DNA of 64,000 nucleotides from Methylobacterium sp. (GCA_002928875.1 PERO01000002.1:62001-126000), one strand, 5' to 3'. Positions 37,700 to 48,096 are shown, counted from the first letter of the stretch. Program-made: numbers and translations. The notes: generated from the sequence alone by a model not told the origin.

Positions 37700-38959
37700 T
37701 CAGGCGAGCTTCAGCAGGATGTGTTTCTTCTTGCCGAGCGAGAGTTTCGCGACCCCGTCCGCGTTGAAATCGGCCCGCGAGAGCGCCGCACGCGCATCGG
37801 TGACGGCGACATCGTTCACCTTGAGCCCACCACCGTCGATCTGCCGGCGCGCTTCGCCCGTGCCGGAAACGAGCCCGGCCTTCACGAAGGCCGTGAGCAC
37901 GCCGAGCCCGGCATCGACCTCACCGGCCGCAATCTCCACCGTCGGCAGGCTCGTGGCCGTCTCACCGAGTTCGAAGGCGCGCCGCGCGGTGTCGGCTGCC
38001 GCTTCTGCCGCCGCACGGCCGCGCACCAGCGCGGTCGCTTCGGTGGCCAGCACCTTCTTCGCCTCGTTGATCTCCGCGCCGCCGAGTGCCGCGAGCCGCG
38101 CGATCTCGCCCATGGGCAGGAAGGTGAAGAGCTTCAGGAAGCGACCGACATCCGCGTCTTCGGTGTTGCGCCAGTATTGCCAGTAATCATAGGCCGGGAG
38201 CTGCGCCTCGTTGAGCCACACCGCGCCGGAGGCCGTCTTGCCCATCTTCGCGCCCGAGGCGGTGGTGAGCAGCGGGCAGGTGAGGGCATAGAGCTGGTGC
38301 GTGCCCATCCGCCGCCCGAGATCGATGCCCATGACGATGTTGCCCCACTGGTCCGAGCCGCCCATCTGCAGGTTGCAGCCGTAGCGCTTCGCGAGTTCCA
38401 CGAAATCATAGGCCTGAAGCAGCATGTAATTGAATTCGAGGAAGGAGAATTCCTGCTCCCGCTCGAAGCGCTGCTTGACCGATTCCATCGTCATCATGCG
38501 GTTGACCGAGAAATGCCGGCCGACATCGCGCAGGAAGGGGAGGTAGAGGAGGCGGGTCAGCCATTCCGCGTTGTCGATCATCAGCGCGTCGGACTTCCCA
38601 TCGCCGAACCGCACGATCGTCGAGAAGATCTCCTTGATGCCCGCCTTGTTGACCTCGATCTCCTCCAGCGACAGCAGCTTGCGCGCCTCATCCTTGAAGG
38701 AGGGGTCGCCCACTTGCGTCGTGCCACCGCCCATCAGCGTGATCGGCTTGTTGCCGGTGCGCTGCAGCCAGGCGAGCATCATGATCGAGATGAGGCTGCC
38801 GATATGCAGGCTTGGCGCCGTGCAATCATAGCCGACATAGGCCACGATATCGCCCTTCGCCGCCAGCGCATCGAGCCCGGCGAAGTCGGAAGCCTGATGC
38901 ACGTAGCCACGCTCGATCATCGTGGCGAGGAAATCGGATTTCGGCGTGAAATCGGTCAT
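37700..38959 (-). CDS. tyrS: Tyrosyl-tRNA synthetase
   Basis: 419 residues, class I. The HIGH-type motif is in [11 protein letters not shown] and the KMSKS-type motif reads KMGKTASG. The tyrosine pocket includes [18 protein letters not shown] and [14 protein letters not shown]-terminal S4 domain ([16 protein letters not shown]) binds the long variable arm. It charges tRNA(Tyr). The ATG at 38959 starts [18 protein letters not shown]. The downstream neighbour is convergent, so it is a single-gene unit. Confidence 0.96.
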   Translation of the reverse strand: MTDFTPKSDFLATMIERGYVHQASDFAGLDALAAKGDIVAYVGYDCTAPSLHIGSLISIMMLAWLQRTGNKPITLMGGGTTQVGDPSFKDEARKLLSLEEIEVNKAGIKEIFSTIVRFGDGKSDALMIDNAEWLTRLLYLPFLRDVGRHFSVNRMMTMESVKQRFEREQEFSFLEFNYMLLQAYDFVELAKRYGCNLQMGGSDQWGNIVMGIDLGRRMGTHQLYALTCPLLTTASGAKMGKTASGAVWLNEAQLPAYDYWQYWRNTEDADVGRFLKLFTFLPMGEIARLAALGGAEINEAKKVLATEATALVRGRAAAEAAADTARRAFELGETATSLPTVEIAAGEVDAGLGVLTAFVKAGLVSGTGEARRQIDGGGLKVNDVAVTDARAALSRADFNADGVAKLSLGKKKHILLKLA

Positions 38960-39015
38960 GGTGGCTACTCGGAATTGGCAGTCGGAAGGTCATGTTTCGG
39001 GATGAGAGCCTCGCC

Positions 39016-39103
39016 GTCATGCCCGGGCCTGGGCCGGGTATCCACGTCTTTCCTCATCCGATCCAGTCCAGTCGTGGATGGCCGGAACAGGTCCGGCCAT
39101 GAC
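39016..39103. repeat. Palindromic intergenic repeat, family B (GTCATGCCCGGGC type), copy 1
   Basis: Starts GTCATGCCCGGGCCTGGGCC, continues TATCCACG and CGTGGAT, and ends GGCCGGAACAGGTCCGGCCA then TGAC. The ends are complementary and each half is itself palindromic. A second copy (42724-42801) shares both ends and the central inverted pair but has a shorter middle. Located between the hydrolase gene and tyrS. Confidence 0.88.
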
Positions 39104-39111
39104 GTGGGCGC

Positions 39112-39762
39112 TTACGCGCGCGGCGCGCCAAGCCGCATGTCGAGATAATCGCCGACCTTGCCGACGAGCTGATCCACGCGGTTCTCGAAGAAGTGGTTCG
39201 CGCCCTCGATCACGACGTGATCGAGCTTCACGCCCTTCTGCACCTTCACCTTGTCGATGACGCTGACGACCTCGTTGGCCGGGGCGACGCGATCCTGGTC
39301 GCCATGCACGAAAAGGCCCGAGGCCGGGCAGGGCGCTAGGAAGGAGAAATCATAGCGGTTCGCCATCGCGGCGATCGAGATGAAACCCTCGATTTCCGGG
39401 CGGCGCATCAGCAATTGCATGCCGATCCAGGCACCGAAGGAGACGCCGGCCACCCAGCAATGCCGGGCATCGGGGTTCAGCGCCTGCATCCAGTCGAGCG
39501 CGGCGGCGGCATCCGAGAGTTCGCCCGCGCCGTGGTCGAAGGTGCCTTCCGAGCGTCCGACGCCGCGGAAATTGAAGCGCAGGACCGAAAAGCCGCGCTC
39601 ATGGAACGTGTAGAAGAGGTTGTAGACGATCTGGTTGTTCATCGTCCCGCCGAATTGCGGGTGCGGATGCAGGATGATCGCGATCGGCGCGCCCTTCTTC
39701 TTGGCGGCCTGGTACCGGCCCTCGAGACGGCCTTCCGGCCCGTTGAAAATCACCTCAGGCAT
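39112..39762 (-). CDS. Alpha/beta hydrolase
   Basis: 216 residues. Oxyanion region HPHPQFGGTMNNQ, nucleophile elbow GVSFG (Ser), Asp in GDQDRVAP and His in GANHFFEN complete a Ser-Asp-His triad. Closest in look to the small hydrolases annotated as dienelactone-hydrolase-like or UPF0-type alpha/beta proteins; the substrate is unknown. The ATG at 39762 has AGGA 8 bases upstream. Its promoter region is shared, divergently, with the suf operon, so the palindromes at 39864-39901 could affect it too. Confidence 0.88.
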   Translation of the reverse strand: MPEVIFNGPEGRLEGRYQAAKKKGAPIAIILHPHPQFGGTMNNQIVYNLFYTFHERGFSVLRFNFRGVGRSEGTFDHGAGELSDAAAALDWMQALNPDARHCWVAGVSFGAWIGMQLLMRRPEIEGFISIAAMANRYDFSFLAPCPASGLFVHGDQDRVAPANEVVSVIDKVKVQKGVKLDHVVIEGANHFFENRVDQLVGKVGDYLDMRLGAPRA

Positions 39763-39863
39763 GGTTTTCCTGTTCAGCGGGGTCAGGGGCGCGCAGGGCT
39801 CGCGGAACAGGCATTCCACGAAAACCGAAGGCGAGCTCTTGACGGGAGGGCCTTGTGCTCCAC

Positions 39864-39880
39864 TTTAGAATTGTTCTAAA
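39864..39880. promoter_or_regulatory. Irr-type iron-control element (ICE) box ahead of the suf operon
   Basis: TTTAGAA-TTG-TTCTAAA, a perfect 7-3-7 palindrome. This agrees with the ICE/Irr box described for Rhizobiales (TTTAGAA-N3-TTCTAAA). Irr is a Fur-family protein that acts when iron or heme is low. The site is 114 bases before the first suf gene and 102 bases from the divergent hydrolase start. Its position over a promoter fits direct control of Fe-S cluster assembly by iron status. Confidence 0.85.
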
Positions 39881-39881
39881 G

Positions 39882-39901
39882 GTTTCCAGAAGGCTGGAAA
39901 C
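39882..39901. promoter_or_regulatory. Second palindrome adjacent to the ICE box
   Basis: GTTTCCAG-AAGG-CTGGAAAC, a perfect 8-4-8 inverted repeat one base after the ICE box. It lacks a T-run, so a terminator is unlikely. A second operator (for example for an Rrf2-type regulator such as RirA or IscR) or a leader hairpin would fit the place, but I cannot match it to a known consensus. Confidence 0.6.
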
Positions 39902-39993
39902 TTTGGGGAGCGCGTGCGATTAGCACAGCCAGGGGCGAAAGGGGAAGTTTTTTCGCCACAACCCCACGGAATTTGGAGACAGACGAACCGACC

Positions 39994-41172
39994 ATGAGCG
40001 CCTCGCGCAGCTATCTCGACTGGAACGCCACCGCGCCGCTGCTCCCGGCCGCGCGCGAGGCGTGCTGTCGCGCGCTGGATACGCTCGGCAATCCCTCGTC
40101 CATTCATGCCGAGGGGCGCGCGGCCCGCGCAATCGTCGAGGATGCCCGCGCGGCGGTCGCGGCGCTGGTGGGCGGCGAAGCCGAGAATGTGGTCTTCACC
40201 TCCGGCGCGACGGAAGCGGCGAATGCGCTGATCACGCAGGGGCTTGCGGGCTGCTGCGGGCGCGATCTGCCGCGTGGCCTGCCCGTTCTCGTCGGCGCGA
40301 CGGAACATGCGGCGGTGCTTGCGGCGGCGGGCGAGGCCGAGCGCCTGCCGGTCGATGCCAACGGTCTGATCCGGCAGGATATTCTTGAACAGCGCCTGAA
40401 GGCTATCGGTCCGGCTCTGGTCGCAATCCAGCTCGCCAACAACGAGACCGGCGTGGTGCAGGACATCGCAAGCCTCGCGCGCCTCGTGCACGCGCATGGC
40501 GGGGCGATCGTCGTCGATGCCGTGCAGGGTCCGGGGCGGATCGCGCTGGATATTGCCGCGCTGGGGGCGGATGCGCTGATGCTCTCGGCGCACAAGTTCG
40601 GCGGGCCCAAGGGTGTCGGCGCGATCGTCTTCGCCGATAGCCGCACGCGCCTCGCCTCGGCGGCGATCCTCGGGGGCGGGCAGGAGCGCGGCCAGCGCGG
40701 CGGCACGGAGAATGTGCCGGGCATCGCCGGCATGGGCGCGGCGGCGCGCGCTGTGAAGGCGGAATTCGATGCTCACACCTTGAATCAGCTTCGCGATGGA
40801 TTCGAGAATCGTCTCAAGGCCCTCGCTCCGGATGTTCGAATCGCGGGCGAGGGCGTTGCGCGCCTGCCCAACACGACGTTGTTCGCCATCCCCGGCATCA
40901 CCGCCGAGAAGGCGCTGATCGCGTTCGATCTCGCCGGCGTGGCAGTGTCCTCCGGCTCGGCCTGCTCCTCGGGCAAGGTGAAGGCGAGCCATGTGCTCGA
41001 AGCCATGGGCGCGGCGGATGGGGTAAAGGCGGGCGCGATCCGCCTGTCCCTCGGCCGGACGACTGTGGCGCACGAGATCGATCAGGCCCTCGATGTGATC
41101 GAGCGGCTCGTGGCGCGACGCGTGGCAAGGAATTCCGCCTCGGATGACACATTCGCGGCGAGCGCGGCCTGA
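39994..41172 (+). CDS. Cysteine desulfurase, IscS/NifS type (first gene of suf operon)
   Basis: 392 residues, class V aminotransferase fold. PLP Lys in LSAHKFGGPKGVG. Catalytic Cys in a flexible loop with the group I signature SSGSACSSGKVKASHV. Substrate-binding N in NNETG. It removes sulfur from cysteine and passes a persulfide to scaffold proteins. The ATG at 39994 begins MSASRSYLDWNATAPL; an in-frame TTG at 39973 is less likely. It heads the Rhizobiales-type suf operon, which also encodes a separate SufS. Confidence 0.93.
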   Translation: MSASRSYLDWNATAPLLPAAREACCRALDTLGNPSSIHAEGRAARAIVEDARAAVAALVGGEAENVVFTSGATEAANALITQGLAGCCGRDLPRGLPVLVGATEHAAVLAAAGEAERLPVDANGLIRQDILEQRLKAIGPALVAIQLANNETGVVQDIASLARLVHAHGGAIVVDAVQGPGRIALDIAALGADALMLSAHKFGGPKGVGAIVFADSRTRLASAAILGGGQERGQRGGTENVPGIAGMGAAARAVKAEFDAHTLNQLRDGFENRLKALAPDVRIAGEGVARLPNTTLFAIPGITAEKALIAFDLAGVAVSSGSACSSGKVKASHVLEAMGAADGVKAGAIRLSLGRTTVAHEIDQALDVIERLVARRVARNSASDDTFAASAA

Positions 41173-41243
41173 TCGGCTGCGCGAGTGACAACGTAGAGAT
41201 GAAGACAACCCTCGGTCCTTGAAACCGATGAGGAGGATATGAC

Positions 41244-42716
<1,473 letters not shown>

Positions 42717-42723
42717 CGCGCCC

Positions 42724-42801
42724 GTCATGCCTGGGTTTGGCCCGGGCATCCACGACTTCTCACTCCAAGACGCGGATGGCCGGAACAAGTCCGGCCATGA
42801 C
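42724..42801. repeat. Palindromic intergenic repeat, family B, copy 2, inside the suf operon
   Basis: Starts GTCATGCCTGGGTTTGGCCC, then GGGCATCCACG, and ends GGATGGCCGGAACAAGTCCG then GCCATGAC. Compared with copy 1 (39016-39103) the outer arms match with a few changes and the centre is about 10 bases shorter. It lies between sufB and sufC. Confidence 0.88.
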
Positions 42802-42833
42802 GTCGAGGAAAGACCCAGATCCGGAACAGAACC

Positions 42834-43583
42834 ATGCTTGAAATCAAGAACCTCCACGTCGAAATCGACGGCAAGAAGATCCTCAACGGCCTGAACCTCA
42901 CGGTGAAGGCGGGCGAAGTCGCGGCCATCATGGGCCCGAATGGCTCGGGCAAGTCGACCCTCTCCTATGTCATCGCCGGCAAGGAGGATTACACGGTCAC
43001 CGAGGGCGAAATCCTGCTCGACGGCGTGAACGTGCTGGAGATGGAGCCGCATGAACGCGCCCATGCCGGCCTGTTCCTGGCCTTCCAGTATCCGCTGGAA
43101 ATTCCGGGCGTGGCGACCATGACCTTCCTCAAGGCCGCGCTTAATGCGCAGGCGAAGTCGCGCGGCGAGGATGAACTCTCCCCCGGCGAATTCATGAAGC
43201 GCGTGCGCGAGGCCGCCGGCCAGCTCGGCATCAACCCGGATATGCTGAAGCGGCCGCTGAATGTCGGCTTCTCCGGCGGCGAGAAGAAGCGGATGGAAAT
43301 CCTGCAGATGTCGCTGCTCGCGCCGAAGATGGCGATTCTGGATGAAACCGATTCCGGCCTCGACATCGATGCCCTGCGCATCGTGGCTGAGGGCGTGAAC
43401 GCGCATCGCGACCCCAACCACGCCTTCCTCGTCATCACGCATTACCAGCGCCTGCTCGATCATATCCGCCCCGATACCGTGCATGTCATGGCGAAGGGCC
43501 AGATCGTGCGCACCGGCGGGCCGGAAATCGCGCTCGAACTCGAAGAGCGCGGTTACGCCGAATATCTCGGCAACGCGGCGTGA
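42834..43583 (+). CDS. sufC: Fe-S cluster assembly ATPase SufC
   Basis: 249 residues, ABC ATPase. Walker [10 protein letters not shown], a Q-loop region ([12 protein letters not shown]), signature FSGGEKKR (the SufC variant of LSGGQ), Walker [15 protein letters not shown], and the switch His in FLVITHYQR. SufC dimers bind SufB and SufD, and ATP hydrolysis drives the remodelling needed for cluster assembly in the cytoplasm. It is 7 bases upstream of sufD. Confidence 0.97.
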   Translation: MLEIKNLHVEIDGKKILNGLNLTVKAGEVAAIMGPNGSGKSTLSYVIAGKEDYTVTEGEILLDGVNVLEMEPHERAHAGLFLAFQYPLEIPGVATMTFLKAALNAQAKSRGEDELSPGEFMKRVREAAGQLGINPDMLKRPLNVGFSGGEKKRMEILQMSLLAPKMAILDETDSGLDIDALRIVAEGVNAHRDPNHAFLVITHYQRLLDHIRPDTVHVMAKGQIVRTGGPEIALELEERGYAEYLGNAA

Positions 43584-43590
43584 GGGCACA

Positions 43591-44859
43591 ATGGCAAACC
43601 CTGTCGTGATGATGCGGACGCCGGCCGAGACGGCGCTGATCGAGCGTTTCGCGGCCGAGAAGGCCTCGCTTCCCGGTGCGTCGCAGGCGCGGGCGGAAGC
43701 CTTCGCGCGCTTCGAGGCCAAGGGCCTGCCGTCGAAGCGCATCGAGAGCTATCACTACACCGATGTGCGCAACCTGATGCGCACGGTCGCGCCGGTGGCG
43801 AATGACGCGGTGGCCGGCGAGACGATGACGCTCGACGGTTTCCCGCGCCTCGGCTTCACCAATGGCCGCTGGCAGGGCGGTGATGCACCCGCCGGTGTCA
43901 CGGTTGTGCCGCTGGCCGATGCCTATCGCGATGGTCTCGCGCCTGGCCTGGGCATGGGCGAGGCGACCGATATCGTCGTCGACCTCAACACGGCCTTCGC
44001 GCGGGATGGCGTGGCGATCCGGGTGGCGGCGGGCGCGGAAGCGCGGCTGCATCTGGCGTTCAGCGAAAAGACAAGTGCGCCAGCGAGCATCTTGCCGCGC
44101 GTGATCGTCGAGATCGGCGAGGGCGCGTCGCTCATGCTGGTCGCCACGCATCAGGGCCCCGCGGGCATCGCCTATCAGGTGAACGAGGTCGTGGAACTCC
44201 GCCTCGGCAAGCAGGCGAAGGTCGAGCATGTTCGCCTGAACCTCTCCGGCGACAAGGCGATGGTGCTTTCCTCCGTCGCGGCGACGCTCGGCGACGAGGC
44301 CGAGTTGCAGACGACGCAAATCGCGCTTGGCGGCGAGGTGTGCCGCCATCAGGTCTTCGTGACCTATCAGGGCGAGAACGCCAAGGCGGCCATTCGTGGC
44401 GCGACGATGCTCCGGGGCCATCAGCACCACGATACGACGCTTGTGGTGGATCATGCCGTGCCGCATGGCGAGAGCCGCGAACTCTTCCGCACGGTGGTGG
44501 ATGGTTCGGCGCATGGCGTGTTCCAGGGCAAGATCATCGTGCGCCCGCATGCCCAGAAGACCGACGGGCAGATGGCGTCCAACGCGCTTCTGCTCTCGGA
44601 CGATGCGGGGATGAGCAACAAGCCGGAGTTGGAGATCTTCGCGGATGACGTGGTCTGTGCCCATGGCGCGACCTGCGGCTCGCTCGACGAGAACCAGCTT
44701 TTCTACCTGCAGGCGCGCGGCCTTCCCCGCAAGGTGGCGGAAGCGCTGCTGGTCGAGGCCTTCGTGGGCGAGGTGCTCGAGACCGTGAGCGATGACGGCC
44801 TGCGTGAGACGCTTGCCGGCCTCGTCAGCGAGTGGATGCGGGCGAGGGCGGTCTCATGA
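43591..44859 (+). CDS. sufD: Fe-S cluster assembly protein SufD
   Basis: 422 residues, beta-helix protein paralogous to SufB. Typical pieces: SKRIESYHYTDVRNLMRT, RGATMLRGHQHHDTTLVVDH, GRIVVRPHAQKTDGQ-type KIIVRPHAQKTDGQMASNAL, and ADDVVCAHGATCGSLDENQL with the conserved His and Cys. It pairs with SufB in the scaffold and aids iron entry. The stop overlaps the sufS start as ATGA. The TGAGGGCACA leader gives a GAGGG Shine-Dalgarno. Confidence 0.95.
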   Translation: MANPVVMMRTPAETALIERFAAEKASLPGASQARAEAFARFEAKGLPSKRIESYHYTDVRNLMRTVAPVANDAVAGETMTLDGFPRLGFTNGRWQGGDAPAGVTVVPLADAYRDGLAPGLGMGEATDIVVDLNTAFARDGVAIRVAAGAEARLHLAFSEKTSAPASILPRVIVEIGEGASLMLVATHQGPAGIAYQVNEVVELRLGKQAKVEHVRLNLSGDKAMVLSSVAATLGDEAELQTTQIALGGEVCRHQVFVTYQGENAKAAIRGATMLRGHQHHDTTLVVDHAVPHGESRELFRTVVDGSAHGVFQGKIIVRPHAQKTDGQMASNALLLSDDAGMSNKPELEIFADDVVCAHGATCGSLDENQLFYLQARGLPRKVAEALLVEAFVGEVLETVSDDGLRETLAGLVSEWMRARAVS

Positions 44860-46079
44860 CCCTCGATCTCCATCGCATCCGCGCGGATTTCCCGGCGCTC
44901 GCGCTTGAGCCCTATGGCAAGCCGCTGACCTATCTCGACAATGCGGCTTCCGCGCAGAAGCCGAAGCAGGTGCTCGACCGGATGCGGCAGGCCTATGAGA
45001 GGGAATACGCGAATGTGCATCGCGGGCTCCATTACCTCGCCAATGCCGCGACCGAGGCCTATGAGGCCGCGCGCGAGAAGGTGCGGGCGTTCATCAACGC
45101 GCCTTCCGTGGACGAGATCATCTTCACGAAGAACGCGACCGAGAGCCTCAATCTCGTGGCCTCGGCGCTCGGGCGGCACCTCCAGATCGGCGAGGGCGAT
45201 GAAATCCTCCTCTCCATTATGGAGCACCATTCGAACATCGTGCCCTGGCATTTCTGGCGCGAGCGGCACGGCGCGGTGCTGAAATGGGCGCCGGTCGATG
45301 CCGAGGGCAACTTCCTCCTCGATGAATTCGAGAAGCTCGTCACGCCGCGCACGAAGGTGATCGCGATCACGCATATGTCCAACGCGCTCGGCACCATCGT
45401 GCCGATCAAGGATATCGTGGCGATCGCGAAGAAGCACGGCATCCCGGTGGTGGTGGATGGCAGCCAGGCCGCGGTGCATCTGCCGGTCGATGTGCAGGAT
45501 CTCGGCTGCGATTTCTACATCTTCACGGGCCACAAGCTCTATGGTCCCTCGGGCATCGGCGTGATGTGGGGCCGCAAGGCGCTGCTGAATGCCATGCCGC
45601 CCTTCCTCGGTGGCGGCGAGATGATCCGCGAGGTCTCCGAGGAGAACGTGACCTATGGCGACGCGCCCCATCGCTTCGAGGCGGGCACGCCCTCGATCGT
45701 CCCGGCCATCGGGCTCGGTGCCGCGATCGACTATGTGAACGCCATCGGCAAGGAGGCGATCCGCGCGCATGAGGATGATCTCCTGGCCTATGCCACGGAA
45801 CGTCTCTCGGCGATGAACTCGATTTCCATCATGGGCCGGGCGCGGAACAAGGGTGCGATCCTGTCGTTTTCGCACAAGGCGGCGCATGCGCATGACATCG
45901 CCACCGTGATCGACCGGCAGGGGGTCGCGGTGCGGGCCGGCACGCATTGTACGCAGCCGCTCTTGAAGCGCTTCGGGCTCACCGCTACATGTCGCGCGAG
46001 CTTCGCGCTCTACAACACGCGCGAGGAGGTGGATCGGCTGGCCGAGGCGCTGATGCGTGCCGACAAGCTGTTCGCGTGA
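44856..46079 (+). CDS. sufS: Cysteine desulfurase SufS
   Basis: 407 residues, group II desulfurase. PLP Lys in FTGHKLYGPSGIGV. Catalytic Cys in the short rigid loop RAGTHCTQPLL. It also has MEHHSNIVPWH and NVHRGLHYLANAAT. It needs SufE or SufU as a sulfur acceptor; neither is visible in this window. The second desulfurase in the operon beside the IscS-type gene at 39994. Translationally coupled to sufD (ATGA). Confidence 0.96.
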   Translation: MTLDLHRIRADFPALALEPYGKPLTYLDNAASAQKPKQVLDRMRQAYEREYANVHRGLHYLANAATEAYEAAREKVRAFINAPSVDEIIFTKNATESLNLVASALGRHLQIGEGDEILLSIMEHHSNIVPWHFWRERHGAVLKWAPVDAEGNFLLDEFEKLVTPRTKVIAITHMSNALGTIVPIKDIVAIAKKHGIPVVVDGSQAAVHLPVDVQDLGCDFYIFTGHKLYGPSGIGVMWGRKALLNAMPPFLGGGEMIREVSEENVTYGDAPHRFEAGTPSIVPAIGLGAAIDYVNAIGKEAIRAHEDDLLAYATERLSAMNSISIMGRARNKGAILSFSHKAAHAHDIATVIDRQGVAVRAGTHCTQPLLKRFGLTATCRASFALYNTREEVDRLAEALMRADKLFA

Positions 46080-46090
46080 GGTGAGGCGAG

Positions 46091-46474
46091 ATGGACAACA
46101 CCGCTGACGTTTCCCGCGAGGCGCATGCCGCCACCGATGCCCCCGTCGGGGCGATCCCGCCCGAGGAGCTGGATCGCCTGACCGACGCGATCATCGCGGC
46201 GCTGAAGACCGTGTATGATCCCGAGATTCCCGCGGATATCTACGAACTCGGGCTGATCTACCGCATCGATATCTCGGATGATCGCTTCATCACCATCGAC
46301 ATGACGCTCACCGCGCCGGGCTGCCCGGTGGCGGGCGAGATGCCGGGTTGGGTGGAGACAGCCGTGCTGGCGGTGCCGGGCGTTTCGGGCGTGAAGGTCA
46401 ACATGACCTTCGACCCGCCCTGGGATCAGTCGCGCATGTCCGACGAAGCCCGCGTCGCGCTCGATATGTGGTGA
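46091..46474 (+). CDS. sufT: SUF system protein SufT (DUF59/MIP18 family)
   Basis: 127 residues. The DUF59 core is present: LKTVYDPEIPADIYELGLIY, TLTAPGCPVAGEMPGW (conserved Cys) and VKVNMTFDPPWDQSRMSDEA. SufT proteins help mature Fe-S enzymes under high demand. It starts 11 bases after sufS, as the last plus-strand gene before the operon is broken by a reversed GNAT gene. PaaD is a relative, but context decides for SufT. Confidence 0.92.
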   Translation: MDNTADVSREAHAATDAPVGAIPPEELDRLTDAIIAALKTVYDPEIPADIYELGLIYRIDISDDRFITIDMTLTAPGCPVAGEMPGWVETAVLAVPGVSGVKVNMTFDPPWDQSRMSDEARVALDMW

Positions 46475-46503
46475 TTGCGCGAGCTTGGCGCGCTTGTTCT
46501 GAC

Positions 46504-46526
46504 GCGGAACCGGTTTCCGGCTCCGC
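46504..46526. repeat. Short inverted repeat between sufT and the GNAT gene
   Basis: GCGGAACCGG-TTT-CCGGCTCCGC, 10-base arms with one mismatch, embedded in TTCTGACG...TCTGACCC. The sequence resembles a fragment of the Rhizobiales GAACCGGTTTCC mosaic repeat. It lies between convergent stops and could also act as a weak terminator, though no T-run follows. Confidence 0.55.
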
Positions 46527-46548
46527 TCTGACCCAGTCAGATCCAGTC

Positions 46549-47151
46549 CTAGCTTCTGAGCTGCGCCGCGACGCGTTCGCCCGCTGGCTTCGGGTCCCCG
46601 CGCAACGCATCGAAATCGCGCTTCAATAGCCCCACAATCACGTCGTCATGCCAGTTTCCGGCGATGAAGGCGCTCTCGCGCTCCAGCCCCTCGCGCACGA
46701 AGCCGACGCGCTCATAGGCGCGGATGGCGCGGGTGTTGAACGCCAGCACGCGCATCGAGAGCTTGTGCAGATCGAGCACGTCGAAGCAGAATTCCGCCAC
46801 GGCGCGGATCGCCTCGGTGCCGAGCCCCTTGCCCAAGGCGTCGGGATCGAGAATGCCGATGATGAGCCCGGCGCGGCGATCGGCCTCCACGAAATTGTCG
46901 ATCAGGATCTCGCCGATCGCCCGGCCCTGATGCTCGATCACCCAGGCGGCGGGATGGCTCGCGATATTCTCCACCCAGGCCTTGGCCTGCTCGTCGGTCA
47001 GCGCCGCGAGCTTGCGCGGATCGGCCCCGAGATTGCGATAGATCTCGGGATCGCGGCCGAGGGCCAGCCGATCGGCGATATCGCTCGGGATGGGGCGCCG
47101 GAGGATGAGGCGCGCGGTGCGGAGGCTGGGGAGGGGGGAGGGCAGAATCAT
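46549..47151 (-). CDS. GNAT family N-acetyltransferase (RimJ/RimL-like)
   Basis: 200 residues. Starts LRTARLILRRPIPSDIADRL, and has the acetyl-CoA loop in the form LGKGLGTEAIRAVAEFCFD and the terminal NTRAIRAYERVGFVREGLER. This layout is that of ribosomal-protein or small-molecule acetyltransferases of the Acetyltransf_3 type; the substrate is unknown. It is transcribed against the suf genes and separates sufT from sufA. Confidence 0.9.
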   Translation of the reverse strand: MILPSPLPSLRTARLILRRPIPSDIADRLALGRDPEIYRNLGADPRKLAALTDEQAKAWVENIASHPAAWVIEHQGRAIGEILIDNFVEADRRAGLIIGILDPDALGKGLGTEAIRAVAEFCFDVLDLHKLSMRVLAFNTRAIRAYERVGFVREGLERESAFIAGNWHDDVIVGLLKRDFDALRGDPKPAGERVAAQLRS

Positions 47152-47305
47152 GAAAACCGGATACCAGAGGGTCTGCCAACATCACAGCCCCACTCGCTTT
47201 TTTTCGCAAGCGGACTTACATTGAGCATGAACAGGGTCTTGCATGCCGCTCGGCCCTTCACCCACGCGACCCGGGTTTTTGAGCCCGACGTTCCGGAGGT
47301 TCATG

Positions 47306-47713
47306 ATGAATGCCGTTTCGGGCGGGGTATCCGCCGCACCGCGTCGCCGCTTCCAGGTGATGAGCCTCACCGAGGCCGCCGCCGATCGCGTCCGCGAAAC
47401 CATCGCGCAGGCCGAGAAGCCCATTCTCGGCATCCGCGTCGGCGTGAAGAATGGCGGCTGTGCCGGCATGTCCTACACCATGGAATATGCCGAGGCGAAG
47501 AACCCGCATGACGAGGTGGTGGAAGACAAGGGCGTGACGATCCTCGTCGATCCCAAGGCGGTTCTGTTCCTGCTCGGCACCGAGATGGATGTGAAGACCG
47601 ACGTGTTTTCCTCCACTTTCGTGTTCCGTAACCCGAACGAGACCTCGGCCTGCGGCTGCGGCGAATCGGTCGCGATCACGCCGGCCGATCCGGAGGCCCT
47701 GGCGAAAGCCTGA
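47306..47713 (+). CDS. sufA: A-type Fe-S carrier SufA/IscA
   Basis: 135 residues. HesB/IscA fold with the three conserved cysteines: GGCAGMSYT and SACGCGES near the C-terminus. It receives clusters from SufBCD and delivers them to target proteins. GGAGG sits 6 bases before the ATG at 47306 and only 3 from the ATG at 47303, so the second is preferred. Cut off from sufT by the GNAT gene, it needs its own promoter in the ~150 bases upstream. Confidence 0.93.
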   Translation: MNAVSGGVSAAPRRRFQVMSLTEAAADRVRETIAQAEKPILGIRVGVKNGGCAGMSYTMEYAEAKNPHDEVVEDKGVTILVDPKAVLFLLGTEMDVKTDVFSSTFVFRNPNETSACGCGESVAITPADPEALAKA

Positions 47714-47737
47714 GACATCCATGGCGCGGGAGGAATC

Positions 47738-48096
47738 ATGGCGCGGGAGGATCTCGAGGATTTCTTCGCGCCTTTCCTCCGTGTCACGCTCAAGCGCATG
47801 TTCGGCGGCCACGGCATCTATGCCGAGGGGCGGATCATCGCGATCGAGGCGGATGGCGAGATCTTCCTGAAGGTGGATGAGGCCACGCGCGGCTTCTTCG
47901 AGAGCCACGGTTCCACGCCCTTCACCTACGAGAAGCAGGCGGGCCAGCAGGCCGTGATGAGCTATTTCCGCGTGCCCGCAGAGGCTTACGATGACGACCG
48001 TTTGAAGCGCGCCTGCCTTGAGGCGGCGCTGCAGGCGGCGCAGCGCGCCGCGCTTCCGAAAGCCAGGAAACCCGGCCGGCGCAACAGCGCGCCAGC

